A stretch of DNA of 64,000 nucleotides, taken from the NCBI GenBank assembly GCA_033819885.1, contig JAQYUZ010000020.1, positions 124,001 to 188,000 on the forward strand, read 5' to 3'. The notes below the pieces were generated by a model. That model was not told the DNA's origin and searched no databases. It saw nothing but the letters and a program-made list of their open reading frames with translations. A program made the translations under genes and the position numbers. Position 1 is the stretch's first letter, and every line of letters starts with the position of its first letter. Positions 13,350 through 26,203 of the stretch are shown in pieces. Source of the stretch: Microbotryomycetes sp. JL201. Its lineage: Eukaryota > Basidiomycota > Microbotryomycetes.

Positions 13350-16300
13350 ATGGACGATCTGACGGCAGGGCTGACCAACACGACGGCGAGTGCGCTGTCT
13401 GTGCGTCCTCCTGCGCCTGCGAGGACTGCAAGCAGCCGAACTTTGCCTCGCTCGTCGCACCCGCGCGTCACGGTCGTCATCTCGAAGCAGCAAACGCCGC
13501 AACAACTGTGGTCTGGACTGCAGCAGATAGCTCAACACACACCGAGGCAGAACGTCGTCGTCGTCGACAGCGACGATCAAGTGCCAGATCACGCTTTCGT
13601 TTGGCTCGTCGGGTCAGTTGCCATCGCCATGTGGGGGCCGAGTACTCGCGCGCTTGGTCAGTCTCACTCAACTCTCTTCCCGTTCGAATCGCTATAGGTT
13701 CAGACAAAATCAATCGCTGTCGCCGACCGGCCTCCAAGTCGACTGCAACTACGATGATTTCACAACCGTGCCTCAGGGTCAAGAATTCAAAATTCAAGTT
13801 TCTTACTGCAGGCCGATCGAAGGTGCGCCAGAGCACGTCGTCAGGAGTATCGTCGTCATAAACTCAGCGTTCGTCTGCAGCATTCCGAGGATTAGGCCAC
13901 GTCTTGGCAATCTCTCGCGGAATGTCAACGTTTCTTCACCCAGAGGCGGCAGACGCAGACGACATGTCGACATCACAGCAAGGCGATGAAGAAAACGCTA
14001 CTATGAACGGCAAGAACGCTTCAGCGGAAGGCGGCATAAAGTGGAAGGGCAACATCGGCTCAGATTTGAGGCGGAGGGAGGAATGCCAGTTCGAGTCTGT
14101 TGGGTGCGTGCGAGATTCAGGAACTGTACAAAGATCGATTGAGCTAATGTCTAAATTCCTCTAGGGTCATGATTGACTGCTCTCGTAACGGCGTGCTCCT
14201 GCCTTCGTCTGTCAAGTTTCTGCTGAGACAAATTGCATTGATGGGCTGTAACGTCCTCCAAGTGAGTCTTAAATCGCTTGAAGAAAGATCCGACTGACGC
14301 GGTATCCGCTAGCTTTACTGTGAGGACACGTACGAGATCAAGGGCGAGCCTTTCTTTGGCTATTTCCGTGGCCCATACACCGAAGACGAGCTTCGCGACA
14401 TTGACGACTATGCAGATGCACTGTGAGCACGAGCAGACTTTCATAAGAAAATCAGCACGCTTATCAAGAATCTCAGTGGCATCGAAGTCATTGCGTGCAT
14501 TCAAACGCTTGGACACCTCGGGCAAATGCTCCAGTGGCCAAAATATGGCCTCTTGCGTGATACGGCAGAAGTTTTGCTGGCAGACTACGCAGAGACGTAC
14601 ACATTCATTGAGAAGGTACGATCTTGAAATAGTTCATTGAATATTCAGCTGACAATGGCCTCTGTACAGATGGTCAAGGCTATCTGCGGTCCATTGCGAT
14701 CGAAGCGGATCCATATTGGTATGGATGAAGCCCACGGCGTAAGCGAAGGACGCTACCGCCAACTGTTTGGATACAAAGAATCTACCAAAGTGGTCAGTGT
14801 ACAGCGCTCAAGACGCATGGTACCCAGGACGAATTTCTCTGACTGCTCGCTCCACAGTTTACCGAGCACTTGAGACGAGTTAACGAGATCTGTGTGCGAA
14901 ATGGACTGTCGCCGATGATCTGGAGCGACAGTAGGCGTCTGAGCACAGGACCTCAGGGGGTAAGCAGCTAAAAAGTTCCCTTTCCCAGTGCTTTTCTGCT
15001 TGCCAGCCAAAAACAACCAGCTGTCGGGATACTATGACCCAAATAGTGTCATCAGCGCCGACCTGTCTTCGTCCATCCCGGAAGAAATCAATACGGTGTT
15101 TTGGGAGTGAGTGCCACTCTCTTTCTGTCGAAACAGCTCGCTGAACGCTGTTTTACTGCAGCTACTACCACACAGACTCAAGACCGTACTCGGCAAAAGT
15201 GGCACAACATTGGCAGCTGGCAGGCAAAGCACCGTGGATGGCTTCCGGTGTCTGGACTTGGAGTCGGTGAGCCTGTTATAAACTGTCGACTTTCTCTCTC
15301 GGCTAATAGGGCGAATGACCGTACAGTTTCTGGACGGCTTTGCCATTCACATTTGCCACCGTTCGCGCTTGCATGAAGGCTTCAAAGGACCCGTCTTCGG
15401 GCGTCAAGTCGTGAGTGCTCGCACAAAGTCACAGTATCGATCACTGAGAGACTGTTCAATCAGTGTCATGACGACGATTTGGGGGGACGAAGGCAACGAG
15501 TTTGATCTATACTCTTCCCTTCCCGGTATTCTCTACCAAGCCGAACAAGCGTATACTCCAAACGAAGAAGTCGATGCCGCCTTGCTCCGAAAAAAGTTTG
15601 ATGGCATCACTGGCGGTGACTTTGATGACTACGTGTATGCGAGCAAACTTGAGTGAGTCTACCTGTGCACGCAAGAGCGCAAGATGTCCGCTGACACCAG
15701 TGCTAAGCGATACACAACCTGAATCGCAACCGATCGATATCCGTACACACTACACACCCAACATCTCTAAATTCCTCCTCTGGGAAGGTCAGTGGACAAG
15801 CTCGAGCACCGGCGAGCTTGGAAGATTGATGACATTACTTCGCAGAGCCATTCTTTTCGTTCCTGAGTCCTCAGTACCGAGGGTACGACCTCGAGTATCA
15901 CTACCAACACGTCGCCACGTATCTCGAACAAGCGTTGTCTTCCGAGTTTTCGACAATGTCGACATTTGCCGTCCCTCACTCGATCGAAGATTATCCCGCC
16001 AACAATCGACTCCAATTGCCATATTTGCTCGCCCGCATATTGTCACTCAAATGCCACTTGCGAGACCGGCTTGCTCACGCTTACAAATCGAATGACCGAA
16101 CCGAGCTCGAGGCATTGGCAGGGCAAGCAGAGACAAGTCGACTGAGTCGGCTGCGCAAGCTTGTCAAGGAACTGCATTCCTTGCACAGGTTAGGAGAGTA
16201 GCTTATATTCCTTGGGATTTCGGCTGACGCGTATTTCTGCTCGGTTACAGGAATAACTGGATGACGATGTATAAGCCGTTTGGATGGGAAGTGCTAGACT

Positions 16301-16610
16301 TGCGGTACGGTGGGTTGCAAGCGCGGCTGGAGACGATGCACCAAAGGTAAGTGCAGATTGTGCGGGCTGCGAGCGACAACGGTGATTAATTCGCAGCCGC
16401 GATGCTCAGGCTTGTGGCGTACCTCGACGGCGAAAGTAATGTTGACCGTCTGGAAGAGCTCGAAGTTGAGCAGCAGGTGAGATTGAGGAAGCACGCCGGC
16501 GCAAGTTATCGCGAGAGCTAACGGCGATGATGTTGCAGGTCGTGTTTGAAGGTCAGCGATTGAATTTGATGCTCGATTATGCGCGGGCTTCGCGGCCACA
16601 ATACATTTAG
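13350..16610 (+). CDS. GH20 family beta-N-acetylhexosaminidase-like glycosidase
   Basis: Predicted glycoside hydrolase of family 20, cleaving terminal N-acetylhexosamine by substrate-assisted catalysis. Seen: [12 protein letters not shown], a catalytic barrel beginning [58 protein letters not shown] and, decisive, [11 protein letters not shown], whose Asp-Glu pair is the GH20 catalytic pair. Later come [13 protein letters not shown], a region with WMASGVWTW and [11 protein letters not shown], and a helical C-terminal region. No signal peptide is evident after MDDLTAGLT, so it may be cytosolic, like HexD-type enzymes, rather than secreted. At least ten short introns; checked ones include 13823-13880 and 14104-14164. 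The end ARASRPQYI is at 16610. The subfamily is closer to the HexD/bacterial GH20 group than to fungal secreted chitobiases, judged only from architecture. Confidence 0.85.
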
Positions 16611-16924
16611 AAACATTGCTGCGAAACGTTGCTGCGTGCTTGCAACATCTTTGTGAATAAACTTGCACTCCACTATGATTGAATGATCGCATACTCGACT
16701 GCGCAGTCACCGCTTCCGCTGCTCCCTCGTTCGAGCAGGCTGTGCCGCTAACGAGCTCTGACCGCGTGAAGCGTTCTACGCGACCATTCTACAGTCTCTT
16801 ACGCGCCTTGGAAGTTGGCAGGCCACAAGGTGCGCCTTTGACGCGTCGAAACAGGCGAGCGTTGAACCAACACAGCGCGCGCGCCCGAGCCCGCCTCAAG
16901 ACGAACTCGTGACAGTCTACTGCG

Positions 16925-18960
16925 ATGGCATCCGCAATTCAAGATGCGCCGAGAACGTCATTTGACTCGTCCGCGGCATCTACATCGACACCAGCGGCCA
17001 GCCGAGTGCTCGGAACGATGGTTGTGCTCGTCATGCGCGCCAAGAACTTGCAAAACAGGGTCAAATTGGGCAAACAGAACCCTTATGCGACAGTCACGTT
17101 CGGATTGAACAAGAAACGAACGGCAGCGATCGAGCGAGGAGGGCAACAGCCGACGTGGGACGCAGAGTTTCGATTCGAGATCATGAAGGATCCGATGGAC
17201 CAATTGAGGGACGACGCACAAGCAATCGTTGACAAGAGAGGTGGCGTCATGCCCGTATCGAGCGCCGGAACACCGAGCAAGGTCAAGGAAGCCGCGAGTC
17301 AGACAAACGTGGCTGTGGCGTCGGGAGCGGCAACCGGAAAGCGGATATTGAGGATCGCAGTGTACGCTGACGATCTAAGAGATCCGAGGCTCGTCGGAGA
17401 AGGGACACTGGACCTGGAAGACGTAATCAAGAAGGGGACTTTTGACGGTGAGGACATTGAATCTTCGTGCTCCATTCACCCGCTGACCTTTCCATCTCAT
17501 GACCTGCAACAGGCTGGGTTTCGCTCGAGCGCAAGAGCAGATACGCAGGAGAAGTCAAACTAGAGCTGACCTGGTACTGGAGCGTGAGTTGGGATGTCAA
17601 TGCAGTTCCTGGCGCTCAAACTCATCTCATGCGCGCACTCTTAGGAACCGCCCAAAGGTAAAGCACGAAGTAAATCGCCCGCACCAGAAGCATATGGCGG
17701 ACCGGGATTGAGAACAGAGGCAGAGGACGACGAATCGAGCGCTCGAGTTCAGACTTGGGAAGATTTGGGCGATGACGACTCTGCGGTGAGCCATTCGCCG
17801 ATCAGCGCCTTTTGCTGGCTCTGACGGAGACTTGCTCAGGCCCAAGACCCGGTAGATCTGGGGCCCGACTATCCGGATCCGGACGTGGCGCCGTTGTCGC
17901 ATTCAATGTCCAGGATGGCCCTCAATAGCAGTCAGCGCGGTCCTCTACCGGCACCACCTTCAGCCACAGCTGGCCGATTGCCCCACCAGCTCGCCTATGC
18001 GAATGCATACGCCACGGTCAACGGTCATTACAGCGCTTTGGATCGATCGTTTAATGTTCCGCAACTTGGAAGACGAGCGAGCTATGTTGATTCAAGCTCG
18101 GTTTCGTTTGCCCCGAGTGACGCTCAAGGCTACAATCATTTTGAGCCGGAGTGGCGGAGCGACTTTGGCGAAACCCACGGCTCACATCAGCACACGATTG
18201 GGCTCAAGGCAGCAGCTTACTCGGCGGTGCCGCACGGCCAACCGTATCAGGGTGAGTCAACCAGATCTCCTCGCAAGTCCAGAGGCTGACGACTGCCTGT
18301 CTAGGGTACGCGGCCGACTCCGGGCAGGCCCCGTACGGAGCTCAAACACCCTTGCCTCCTCTGCACTACACAGCTGCGTATCCAGATCAGCGAAGCGCAT
18401 TGCCTTCGTTGCCCACACAGCCTCAGATGGCGGGCGGATTCCGACACGCGCCACTCCCGCAGCCCCCGTCCGTGGCGCGGCCCAGCGCGACCGCAACCTT
18501 GTCCCATTCTCAGTCCATGTCGTCATTGCAGGGTCCTCCGGTACCACCGGTGCCACCAACAATGCCGGGGCATGTCCAGCCTCCATATTTCTTCCCCCCG
18601 CCGCCTGCCCCTCCTTTCACCGGAGATGTACTTGCTGGTCGTTCATACGACGCAAGTCTTGCATTACCTCAACCTCCTCAACCTCCAGTGGCGCCTCCAT
18701 CGATGCGCCGACCGCCTTCGACAGGGACGTTGCCACTTCCTCCCTCGTCCAGCACGACCGCCGGTCACGCTGGAGGCACAATCAACGGACACTATCCTCA
18801 CCCTGAATTTGTAGCACCTCCACGTCCCCACATGCCTGCAGAGCCGGGAATGTTCCATTCACAATCTGTAGCACTGCCCGTCAACGGCGGTGGCAGCTTG
18901 TATCCTCAATACTCGGCAGGGCCAAAACCTCCTCAACAGTATACTGGCTATACTGGTTGA
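16925..18960 (+). CDS. INN1: Inn1/Fic1-like C2-domain cytokinesis protein
   Basis: Likely contractile-ring protein that couples membrane ingression and primary septum formation. Seen: an N-terminal C2 domain at about residues 28-210 (GTMVVLVMRAKNLQNRVKLG, QNPYATVTFG, QPTWDAEFRFEI, LRIAVYADD, GEGTLDLEDVIKKG, GEVKLELTWYW), then a long low-complexity tail rich in Pro with many PxxP motifs (PPVPPVPPTMP, PPPPAPP), as in Inn1 and Fic1, whose tails bind SH3 domains of Hof1/Cdc15 and Cyk3. The loop between C2 strands has an insert of about 60 residues. Introns include 17448-17512 and 17584-17644; others follow DDDSA and GQPYQ. Other fungal C2 proteins cannot be excluded, but C2 plus a proline-rich tail fits this family best. 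Confidence 0.75.
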
Positions 18961-19224
18961 AGTTTTGTGTTGTGCGATAGATGCTAGCATGAAGAACGCA
19001 TTTTCCCCCTTTTTCTTTTGTGCTTTTCTTGGCACCTTTCGCTACCAAACAAGATTGATTATGATGTGCTAGAGATTGGTTGACACTGTGCAAGTGGGTG
19101 CATGTGGCCGCTTGGCAGTTGTGTTTCTCGTGCGCTTTCGCGCGCCTTGTCCAGCTCGAGTTGCGATCGGAGAAGGACGGCATTTGTGCGAGAGAAGGCA
19201 CGCGCCAGTCTCACTCGTTCAAAC

Positions 19225-22200
19225 ATGGACGACAATGCCGTATACTCGCTGTTTAGCGATCAACTCAGACTGGCGCAGGACGGCCAAGTTGACTTGTTGG
19301 ACGACGCAGACGGCCTATTGGCGCGTTGGACGGCCATCTGCGACTCTCAGTCAGCCCATCCTGCATTCAAAAGATCCCCAAGAGGGTCCTGGTTGACCGT
19401 GCGATGCTTTTGCCAGGCTTGAGCAACTGTCGGTCGAGATCAACGCGGACGCCTTTGACGCTTGGACGCTCGAACGCAACACATGGCAACTTGTACAAGC
19501 TCTGTATTCGTCAGTCTCCTGTGCCGGGGAGGCTGGCATGACTGGGCTGGGCCGTCATCGTTGCAACTCCAGCCTGCGCTCGTTACGCAAATACTGATCT
19601 GCTCGTTTTTAACAGAGAGAGGCTTCAGCCTATACCTGAGCCTTCGACAAGCTCTAGCAACGGCAACCCATACTCGGCGCCGATCACTGTCGCCCAGCGC
19701 TTGATCGAATCGAGCAGGGACCTGACAGAGTTAGCCGTGAGTGGTCCACGGCACCGCGTCAAATCAGCATCGCGATTGATCTCCCGTACACAGGCCATTC
19801 GAGACTGGTTGCACTCTATCCCATCATCTCTCAATCCGGCAGAGATTAGACGAGGATACTTGCCTTACACCAAGAACAAATTGAAACAGGCAAAGAGAAC
19901 AAAGACAGCAGTCCAGAGAGGGCTTGTCAACCAACTTGACCCTGACGCCACCTTGAGAAGCAAAGGCACTCTGAGGTTGGACTCGGACGACGAGGTGGGC
20001 ATTGCTTCAGCTTTGCACCATCTGACAGCTATTGACTGCGATACGTCATCTCTTATAGAGTTACGAAAAAGCGCTTCTACGGTCTCTGTTCGAGTACGTC
20101 AGGGCAGGGGAGTTGGATTTGGCGATCGACATGTGCAGGCAGTCGGACCAGTCTTGGCGCGCGGCTTCGCTCTCTGGCGGCAGGCTGTGGTCTGATCCGA
20201 ATCTCACCAACATCGACAACGAAATGGACACCACACTCGACGTGGATGACGGAAACCGGGCAAAAGGGACGATCAATAGGAGATTGTGGAAGCAAATGTG
20301 TCGACGATTGGCCTCAGCTGTCAGCTTGAGACAGAGTGCAGATCATCGAAACGGGCGCTGACTCGCACGAATGACAGCCCGGCACTGATTTGCATGAAAG
20401 AGCGCTGTACGGGGCAATTTCTGGTGATCTGGATTCGGTCTTGCCCGTGTGCTCGAACTGGGAAGACATCGTCTGGGCTCACGTGAATGCTCTCTTTGAA
20501 GCGAACGTCGAGGCAGCTCTGTGGAAGTCTGCAGAAGGACGGTATTGGTCCCGGGGCTCGGTCGCAGCGCTCGAAACCGACGTATTTCAGCCCAAAGCGG
20601 ATGATCCTTTGTTTGGCCGAGCAGGCCAAACGAGCATCAAGTCAGAGCTCGAGTCCATATTCGACAAGCTGCTCAAGACGAACAGGGGCGAATTGGCAGC
20701 CTCCGCCAAGAACCCGTTCCATGTCGCCCAATCGTTCATCGTCGTAGACAGAGTAGCAGATCTGTTTACGACGTTTGTGGAAAGATTGGAGCAGGCGGCA
20801 GCAGACACCGAACCAGAGTCAGTCTCTCGTAACGACGGCGCGATATGGAAATTCCGCTGATTTGCCTCGATTGCAGGACGCTGGCGCACTTGCTCCGGTT
20901 CTTTGCCCATCTCATTCTCGTGCTGCGCCTGATGAAACAGACGCTGCCCGAACACGCGACGAATCGAATCCTGGAAGCCTATGTTCAAGTGCTGGAAGCG
21001 AGCGAGCAGGTTCGTCGCTTCAAAAAGAGTCGCCTTGCATCTGTTCAATCTACCGTGTGCAGGATGAGAGCTTGATCGCGTTCTACGCCTCGAACCTGGA
21101 CCAAAGTAGCGCAGTCGAGTCTTATGCTAGGTTCTTGCTCAGTAAGGCTCTTCGAACGAAATTCTACGAAAGTCGAGCTCACGACACGTAAAACAGCTTT
21201 CGGCCCAGACTCAGACAAGCAAAGTCGCAAGCTGGCTCTCCTTCAAGCTCGCGAGCATGGCTTGGACCTGGCCAAAATTGCGTGCCGAACAGTCGAGTTG
21301 ATCCTATCTGACCTGCAAAACGTCCGTAACGACACGACGAGCTGTCCCTAGTACCTTGCTGAAATTCGCGGATCTCCACAGAATTTGCCCGACCTCGACG
21401 CTTTCGGTCCGCTAGATGCCCACGCTCGCGTCGATGCGCGCCAGCTGGAACTTATACGGTCACTCGAATGGTTGACATTTGACCCCGCAACCTACACGGA
21501 CGCCCTGCAGCAAGCAAATGCCCTTGCGCGACACTTCCTTTGTCCGTACGAGAGCCTCTCGCACCGGTGGACTTTGCTGACGGATTGTGAACCAGCCACG
21601 GACAATCCTCATGCCGCCAGAGAGCTGCTGTTCCAGCTTCCTGCCGACTTGCTCGCCACGTCTGCCTCATCACCTCAGCCCGACGACGCTTCGCAAATTC
21701 GCGAGTATCTCGATTACAATGCCTTGTTTCAATGCTTGGACAAGCACATGCAATGGTCGGAAGCGTGGGCACGTCAACCGAGACCAAGCGCTTCAAAAGT
21801 TGACCACGCAACGTTCCGAGATGGCGTGGCCGTAAGTCTTTCGGACTTCTCTCCCGTCAAATGGCAATTTCTCATCTTGGTCCCACATACATAGACCTTG
21901 GTGGACGATTTCTACACTGCGACATCGACCTTGCTCAAATCAGACTGGCTCAAACTTGAGATTGCTCAAAATGACGACGAGCGCGGAATCGCTCGAAGGA
22001 GATTGACAGAATTGGCGAGGATCAGACAAATGATCGTACCTCACCTTGTGATGAGGCTTCATCATACCTTGTACGACACTCGCAACGTTTTGTCAGAGTC
22101 AGTATCTCTCGCCGTTATCCCATTTTCGATACGTATCTGATGGCGTGAAGCTTTTTTTCTCTTCGCCCGCCTCTTGCAGCTCGCTTTCAAAGTGTCTTGA

Positions 22201-22351
22201 TTTGGCAAACATCGTCGCCGACGAGAGGTATCAGGTCTACGTCGAGTTTGTCACCCCCAGTGGCAACTTGTTGCCCGAATACTTGACCCAAGTCAGGTTG
22301 GCTAGCTTGGCTAGTCTTGAGCAGGGCAAATCAGCTTTTGGCGTACAGTAG
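19225..22351 (+). CDS. NUP84: Nucleoporin Nup84/Nup107
   Basis: Scaffold nucleoporin of the Y complex of the nuclear pore. Seen: starts MDDNAVYSLF; all-helical; AVIRDWLHSIP followed by GYLPYTKNKLK and SKGTLRLDSDDE, then LRSLFEYVRAGELDLAIDMC, WRAASLSGGRLWSDP (the hallmark Nup107/84 block), ERALYGAISGDLDSVLPVC, NWEDIVWAHVNALFE and EWLTFDPATYTDALQQANAL, with a C-terminal helical region ending ANIVADERYQVYVEF. A dozen or so short introns interrupt it. The gene is convergent with the kinase gene that ends at 22424, only about 70 bases away. The family call rests on the block order; the usual length of about 800 residues is consistent. Confidence 0.88.
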
Positions 22352-22423
22352 CCTTCATGATGCGAGAACCGATGTCATATCATTGCAACAACAAACAAAA
22401 ACAAGCCAAAGACAAATCAAGAT

Positions 22424-24876
22424 TCAAAGCTTGGGAGAACCTTGCTGTGATTTGGATTCCGCCATTGGTTCTTCCACCAAGAGCAATCCACTGGGAGCAA
22501 ACGTGCCACTGTAGTTTTGTTTGTGACCCAACGAACTTCGCCTGCCTCGACTTGTCGCCGCAGTAATCTTGCCGTCATCGACCGAATTTTCCCGCGCATC
22601 CTTTTCCAAAGCTGTTCTGTCGAAACTGATGCTCCTTCTATGTCCTACCGCCGAATTTTTTTGATGCGAAGTGGTGGCGGATACAGTTCCAGGTGACGAA
22701 TTTCTCCCAGATTTTGACAACCCTCCATCATCTTGACAGGTCAAACTCGCAACTCGATCGACACCTTGTTGTTGACCTGAAGAACCATTCGTGTCTACAG
22801 AAGAAACCGTCATGTTATTGCTAGCGTTGTTGACTCGTCTTCGTCCGAAACTAGAGAACCATCCCGAAGGCGAAAACGTGGCGCTAGGCGGCGGTGTGTA
22901 ATTGGCAGAAAACGAACCAAAGGGGTCATTCATAAACGAAGGGGAATTTGGTTCTTGAAAAGTTAGAACGGACGGCGTCGACAGGTGATGAGCCGTCGTC
23001 TGGTTAAAGTCCCACGACCCAATCGACTCGTCGGCACTGGCAGATTGCTTACGACCTGCAGCCACAAGGTTCAGATTCTGTCGTCGGCCAGTACAAGAAC
23101 GTATCGTCGCTTGCTTACGGCGGGTTTGCCTCTGCTCGAGTGGCGGCAAGTCTTTCAGAATTGAATCAACGAGAAATGACGGCTTCCTGGCGTGACGAAA
23201 GAAGGAATGTCGCAAAAGCTTGTCGGCGCTCGGTCTGTGACACAATAGAATAACATGTTCATGAGCTCAGACCGCGTGCACGGGATGAGAAGCAAAAAGA
23301 CGATTGGATACCTCTTTAAAGGATCCTTGTTGAGACAGCTTTCTATCATCTCTTTCATCGCCTTGCTGTACTTGTACCGGCCGCCTTCACGGTCCAATGT
23401 CGGTGGTTCTTCGAGCAAAGTCTTACTCAGCACCTTTGCAGGCGGGTACAAGCTGTTTGGTGCCCTTCCCGATGCTAGTTCGAGAGCCGTGATGCCAAAA
23501 CTCCAAATGTCGGCTAAGTACCCGGCGTGTCAGCAGACGACTTGCAATGAACCACGTATCTAGGCGCACCCTTGGAATCGTAGGCTTTGCGCTCGACGAC
23601 CTCAGGCGCCATCCAGCAGGGCGTGCCGACCTATCAAGCTCACCGCCTCGTCAGTTCACAGTCTATGCAGTGTACCGTGCCCCAGCCCCTACGAAAGATT
23701 TGCGCGGTACGAGCCCATTGTTACGATCCAAGCTTTCTTTGTTTGCAATCGACGTGGCCGGATCTTGAAACAAGGACGACGACACCCCAAAGTCAGCCAG
23801 CAATACTGTCCCGTCGTCGTCAACGAGCAGGTTGGCAGCCTTGACGTCTCTGTGAAGCCATCCATTCTGGTGCAAGTACTTGAGGCCTTCCAGTGCTTGT
23901 TTCAAAACTGTGGCGATCACCGGTTCGTCGAATCCATCCGGAAAAGCATACTTGGAAATGTCAAGTAGTGATCCAGCGGCCATGTAGCGACATGCGATGA
24001 ACAACTGGCTGCCTGCGTGTTCCGCCAGTATGTCAGGCCAAACGGGGGCAAACGGACGGACAGTTTCTGACCTTGAATCCACTCTCCTCGAACGCGAAGA
24101 ACGTTTGGATGTTTGGATAATGCCATCAATTGAGTCTCCCTACAGTGAAGTGTAAGAGTGTGACTCGTATTTGCCGGCAGGGACTCACCGTCTGAGCCTG
24201 TCAATATCTCCTGATTTGGAGAGGCGGTCGACGTTGATGATCTTCACAGCGCAAGTGATTGGGTCGGGTGATTGTGTTCCGGCTTCGCGATCCGTGACGG
24301 GACAATAGGTTGCCTTGTGAACGATGGATGACGAGCCGAAGCCTGTGACGCAGCACGTGTAGTCGGGAGTCAGTTTGAAATCTCCGAGGAACGTTTTTGA
24401 GGCCAGTGCTCACCTATTGGCTGTCCTATTTGATAGTCTTGAGGCTTGCACCTGTTTATTCATCATTAGCGCGAGGTGGGTTGTTCGCCACCGGCGCGTC
24501 GAGACTGACGAGTACATGACCCAGTTGTCTTTGACTGCACCCAGAATCTTTTTCGACACTATCGGTGCCGCTCCGAGTGCCTTCTTGAGCCTCTCGTGCT
24601 CCTGTTCGCGTGTACGGTCGTCATTAAACGCGAGAGTCTTTCCGTTGCTCGCCTGTGCTTCGTTTGTGAGCGTATGCGAGGGCCGCCGAGTGTTCAAGTT
24701 GCTCGACCTGATTTCGAGTGCTTGTGGCTGCTTGTGTCGCCTATGGAGGCTCATCTTTGCCGTCGAGCGGCTGCGCGACAACCACGATGACAGCCGGCCA
24801 CCACCACCGTCGTCCGCTGCATCATCTTGGACATCGCCGCTCTCAATCGACGCTGCTCGAGCGCTTCGGGACGCCA
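22424..24876 (-). CDS. STE20-family protein kinase, FRAY/OSR1-like
   Basis: Serine/threonine kinase. Seen on the minus strand: DYQIGQPIGFGSSSIVHKA (glycine loop), CAVKIINVDRL, LSKHPNVLRVRGEW, the extended WLHRDVKAANLL loop, LLADFGVSS, TPCWMAPEVVE, ADIWSFGITALELASG, YPPAKVLSKTLLEEPPTL and KDPLKRPSADKLLRH. TPCWMAPEV and YPPAKVL are typical of the FRAY group of STE20 kinases. An N-terminal extension of about 130 residues (start MASRSARAASIE at 24876, used; earlier ATGs exist) and a C-terminal Ser-rich tail of about 250 residues, ending QQGSPKL, flank the kinase. The C-terminal PF2/CCT domain of animal OSR1/SPAK was not recognised. An intron with GTCAGT splits VMYS from CKPQDYQ. Role in fungi is uncertain: polarity, mating or stress. 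Confidence 0.85.
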
Positions 24877-25040
24877 TCCGAACGCGAGCAGGTGCGTGCA
24901 GGCACAGCGAAACGTCCATTCGCTCGTCCCGCCCGACCCGAGCGGTCACGTGCACGAGCCGTCTCTGCATCACCTCAAAGAAGAAAGAATACCCAAAGAA
25001 CGAGATACAACAACAATTTTTAAAAGAGCCCTCGGGCATT

Positions 25041-26111
25041 CTACTCGCGTTCGCCTTTGGCCTGCCTAGCACTCGTCAACGCGCGTTGGACGGCTTCGAC
25101 GAATTTAGCAACCTCGGTCCGTTCTTCCGGCGTGCTCGGCAGCAGATCTGGTTCGGCACGGTGACCAAAATGCGATCTACCTTGCCCTCGACCTCTGCCA
25201 CCACCTCGAGACGAGTGTCGAGTGCCACTGCCGGTCCTGCCGTAGTCATACGCTGCTTTGCCACCGAAACCGGTCGAGTATCGCAAAGTCGACAAAGCGT
25301 TCACTCCAGTTCTGTATTGTGTAGGCACACTCGTAACGTTCGTCAAGCCGAGCAGCAATCTCAAACTCGCTCGTCTCGACTGATCGTCTCCAAGCTCTGT
25401 CAACCTTTTCAAAGTCGTGCGAAGAGACTTGTCACCGAGCACAGACCTGATGACGGGATCCGTGGCTGGCAGAACAAAGGGGTCAGTGAGTGCACTGAAC
25501 GGCGAAGGATCAGAGCGACACTGACCGACGGCTTCATACTCAAACCCTCTGAGGGGCTTGACATCGTTTCTGGCCAGAGGATCGAGCCACAACCCTGGAC
25601 TAGGCTCAGCTGGCCACCTGAGGTCTTTGAGCCGCTTGCTTGGTCTCAGACTGTCGTAGTCGTCATCATCGTCTCGGCCATGGTGGCCAAGTGGCAAAGG
25701 TTGAAGTGAGGGATTCTCGGGAGTTTTCAACGACGGTGGCACCTCGCCTCTGCCTTCTTGCTTGTCTGCATTCCGCAGGTGTCAAATCTCGCGCAAAGAG
25801 AGTCATATTACGCTTTGACAGACCTGCAGATCCAACGCCCGTGTCACTTGTGCCTGCCGACACCTGCGATTGCAGTGTACAGTCTGTGACCTTGTGCTGT
25901 TTGAAGCATGCAACGCTGCAACTATTACGTAGCCACCCGCAGTGCCGCCGTCAGCGCCTTGTGGTCGTCTACAGGGGCACAGACCGTCTGCGACCCGCTG
26001 TTTCGTAACATCAGGCCAAACGTACTAGTCAACGCCATCATGAGGACATCTGTACTTGGCAGCAGACTTTTTGCCGCACACCTTGCACGGCGGCAGGCGG
26101 CTTGGTCCCAT
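25041..26111 (-). CDS. HIT1: HIT-type zinc-finger protein, Hit1/ZNHIT3-like
   Basis: Likely box C/D snoRNP assembly factor. Exon 1 (26111-26026) encodes MGPSRLPPCKVCGKKSAAKY and RCPHDGVD; a Tyr codon is split by intron 25922-26025; exon 2 follows with CSVACFKQHKVTDC. Zinc ligands seen are C9, C12, C22, C30, C34, H38 and C43; the usual Cys after CP-x is Asp here. After a further intron near 25740-25830, the rest has an acidic and basic linker, then DPVIRSVLGDKSLRTTLKRL, matching the ZNHIT3 region that binds Rsa1/NUFIP, an RGG-like RGGGRGRGQGR stretch absent from yeast Hit1, and a C-terminal helix. A 60-nt segment ending CTGCCAG is probably an intron of length divisible by three. Starts 165 bases upstream of nothing coding; ends 165 bases before the kinase start. 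Confidence 0.75.
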
Positions 26112-26203
26112 CACAATCAGGACGAAAGCACAACGAGGCCCGAGCTCAAACCACCGACAAATTTTCTTGCTACAACAACAACCAAAATCAAATTTCCATA
26201 CAT

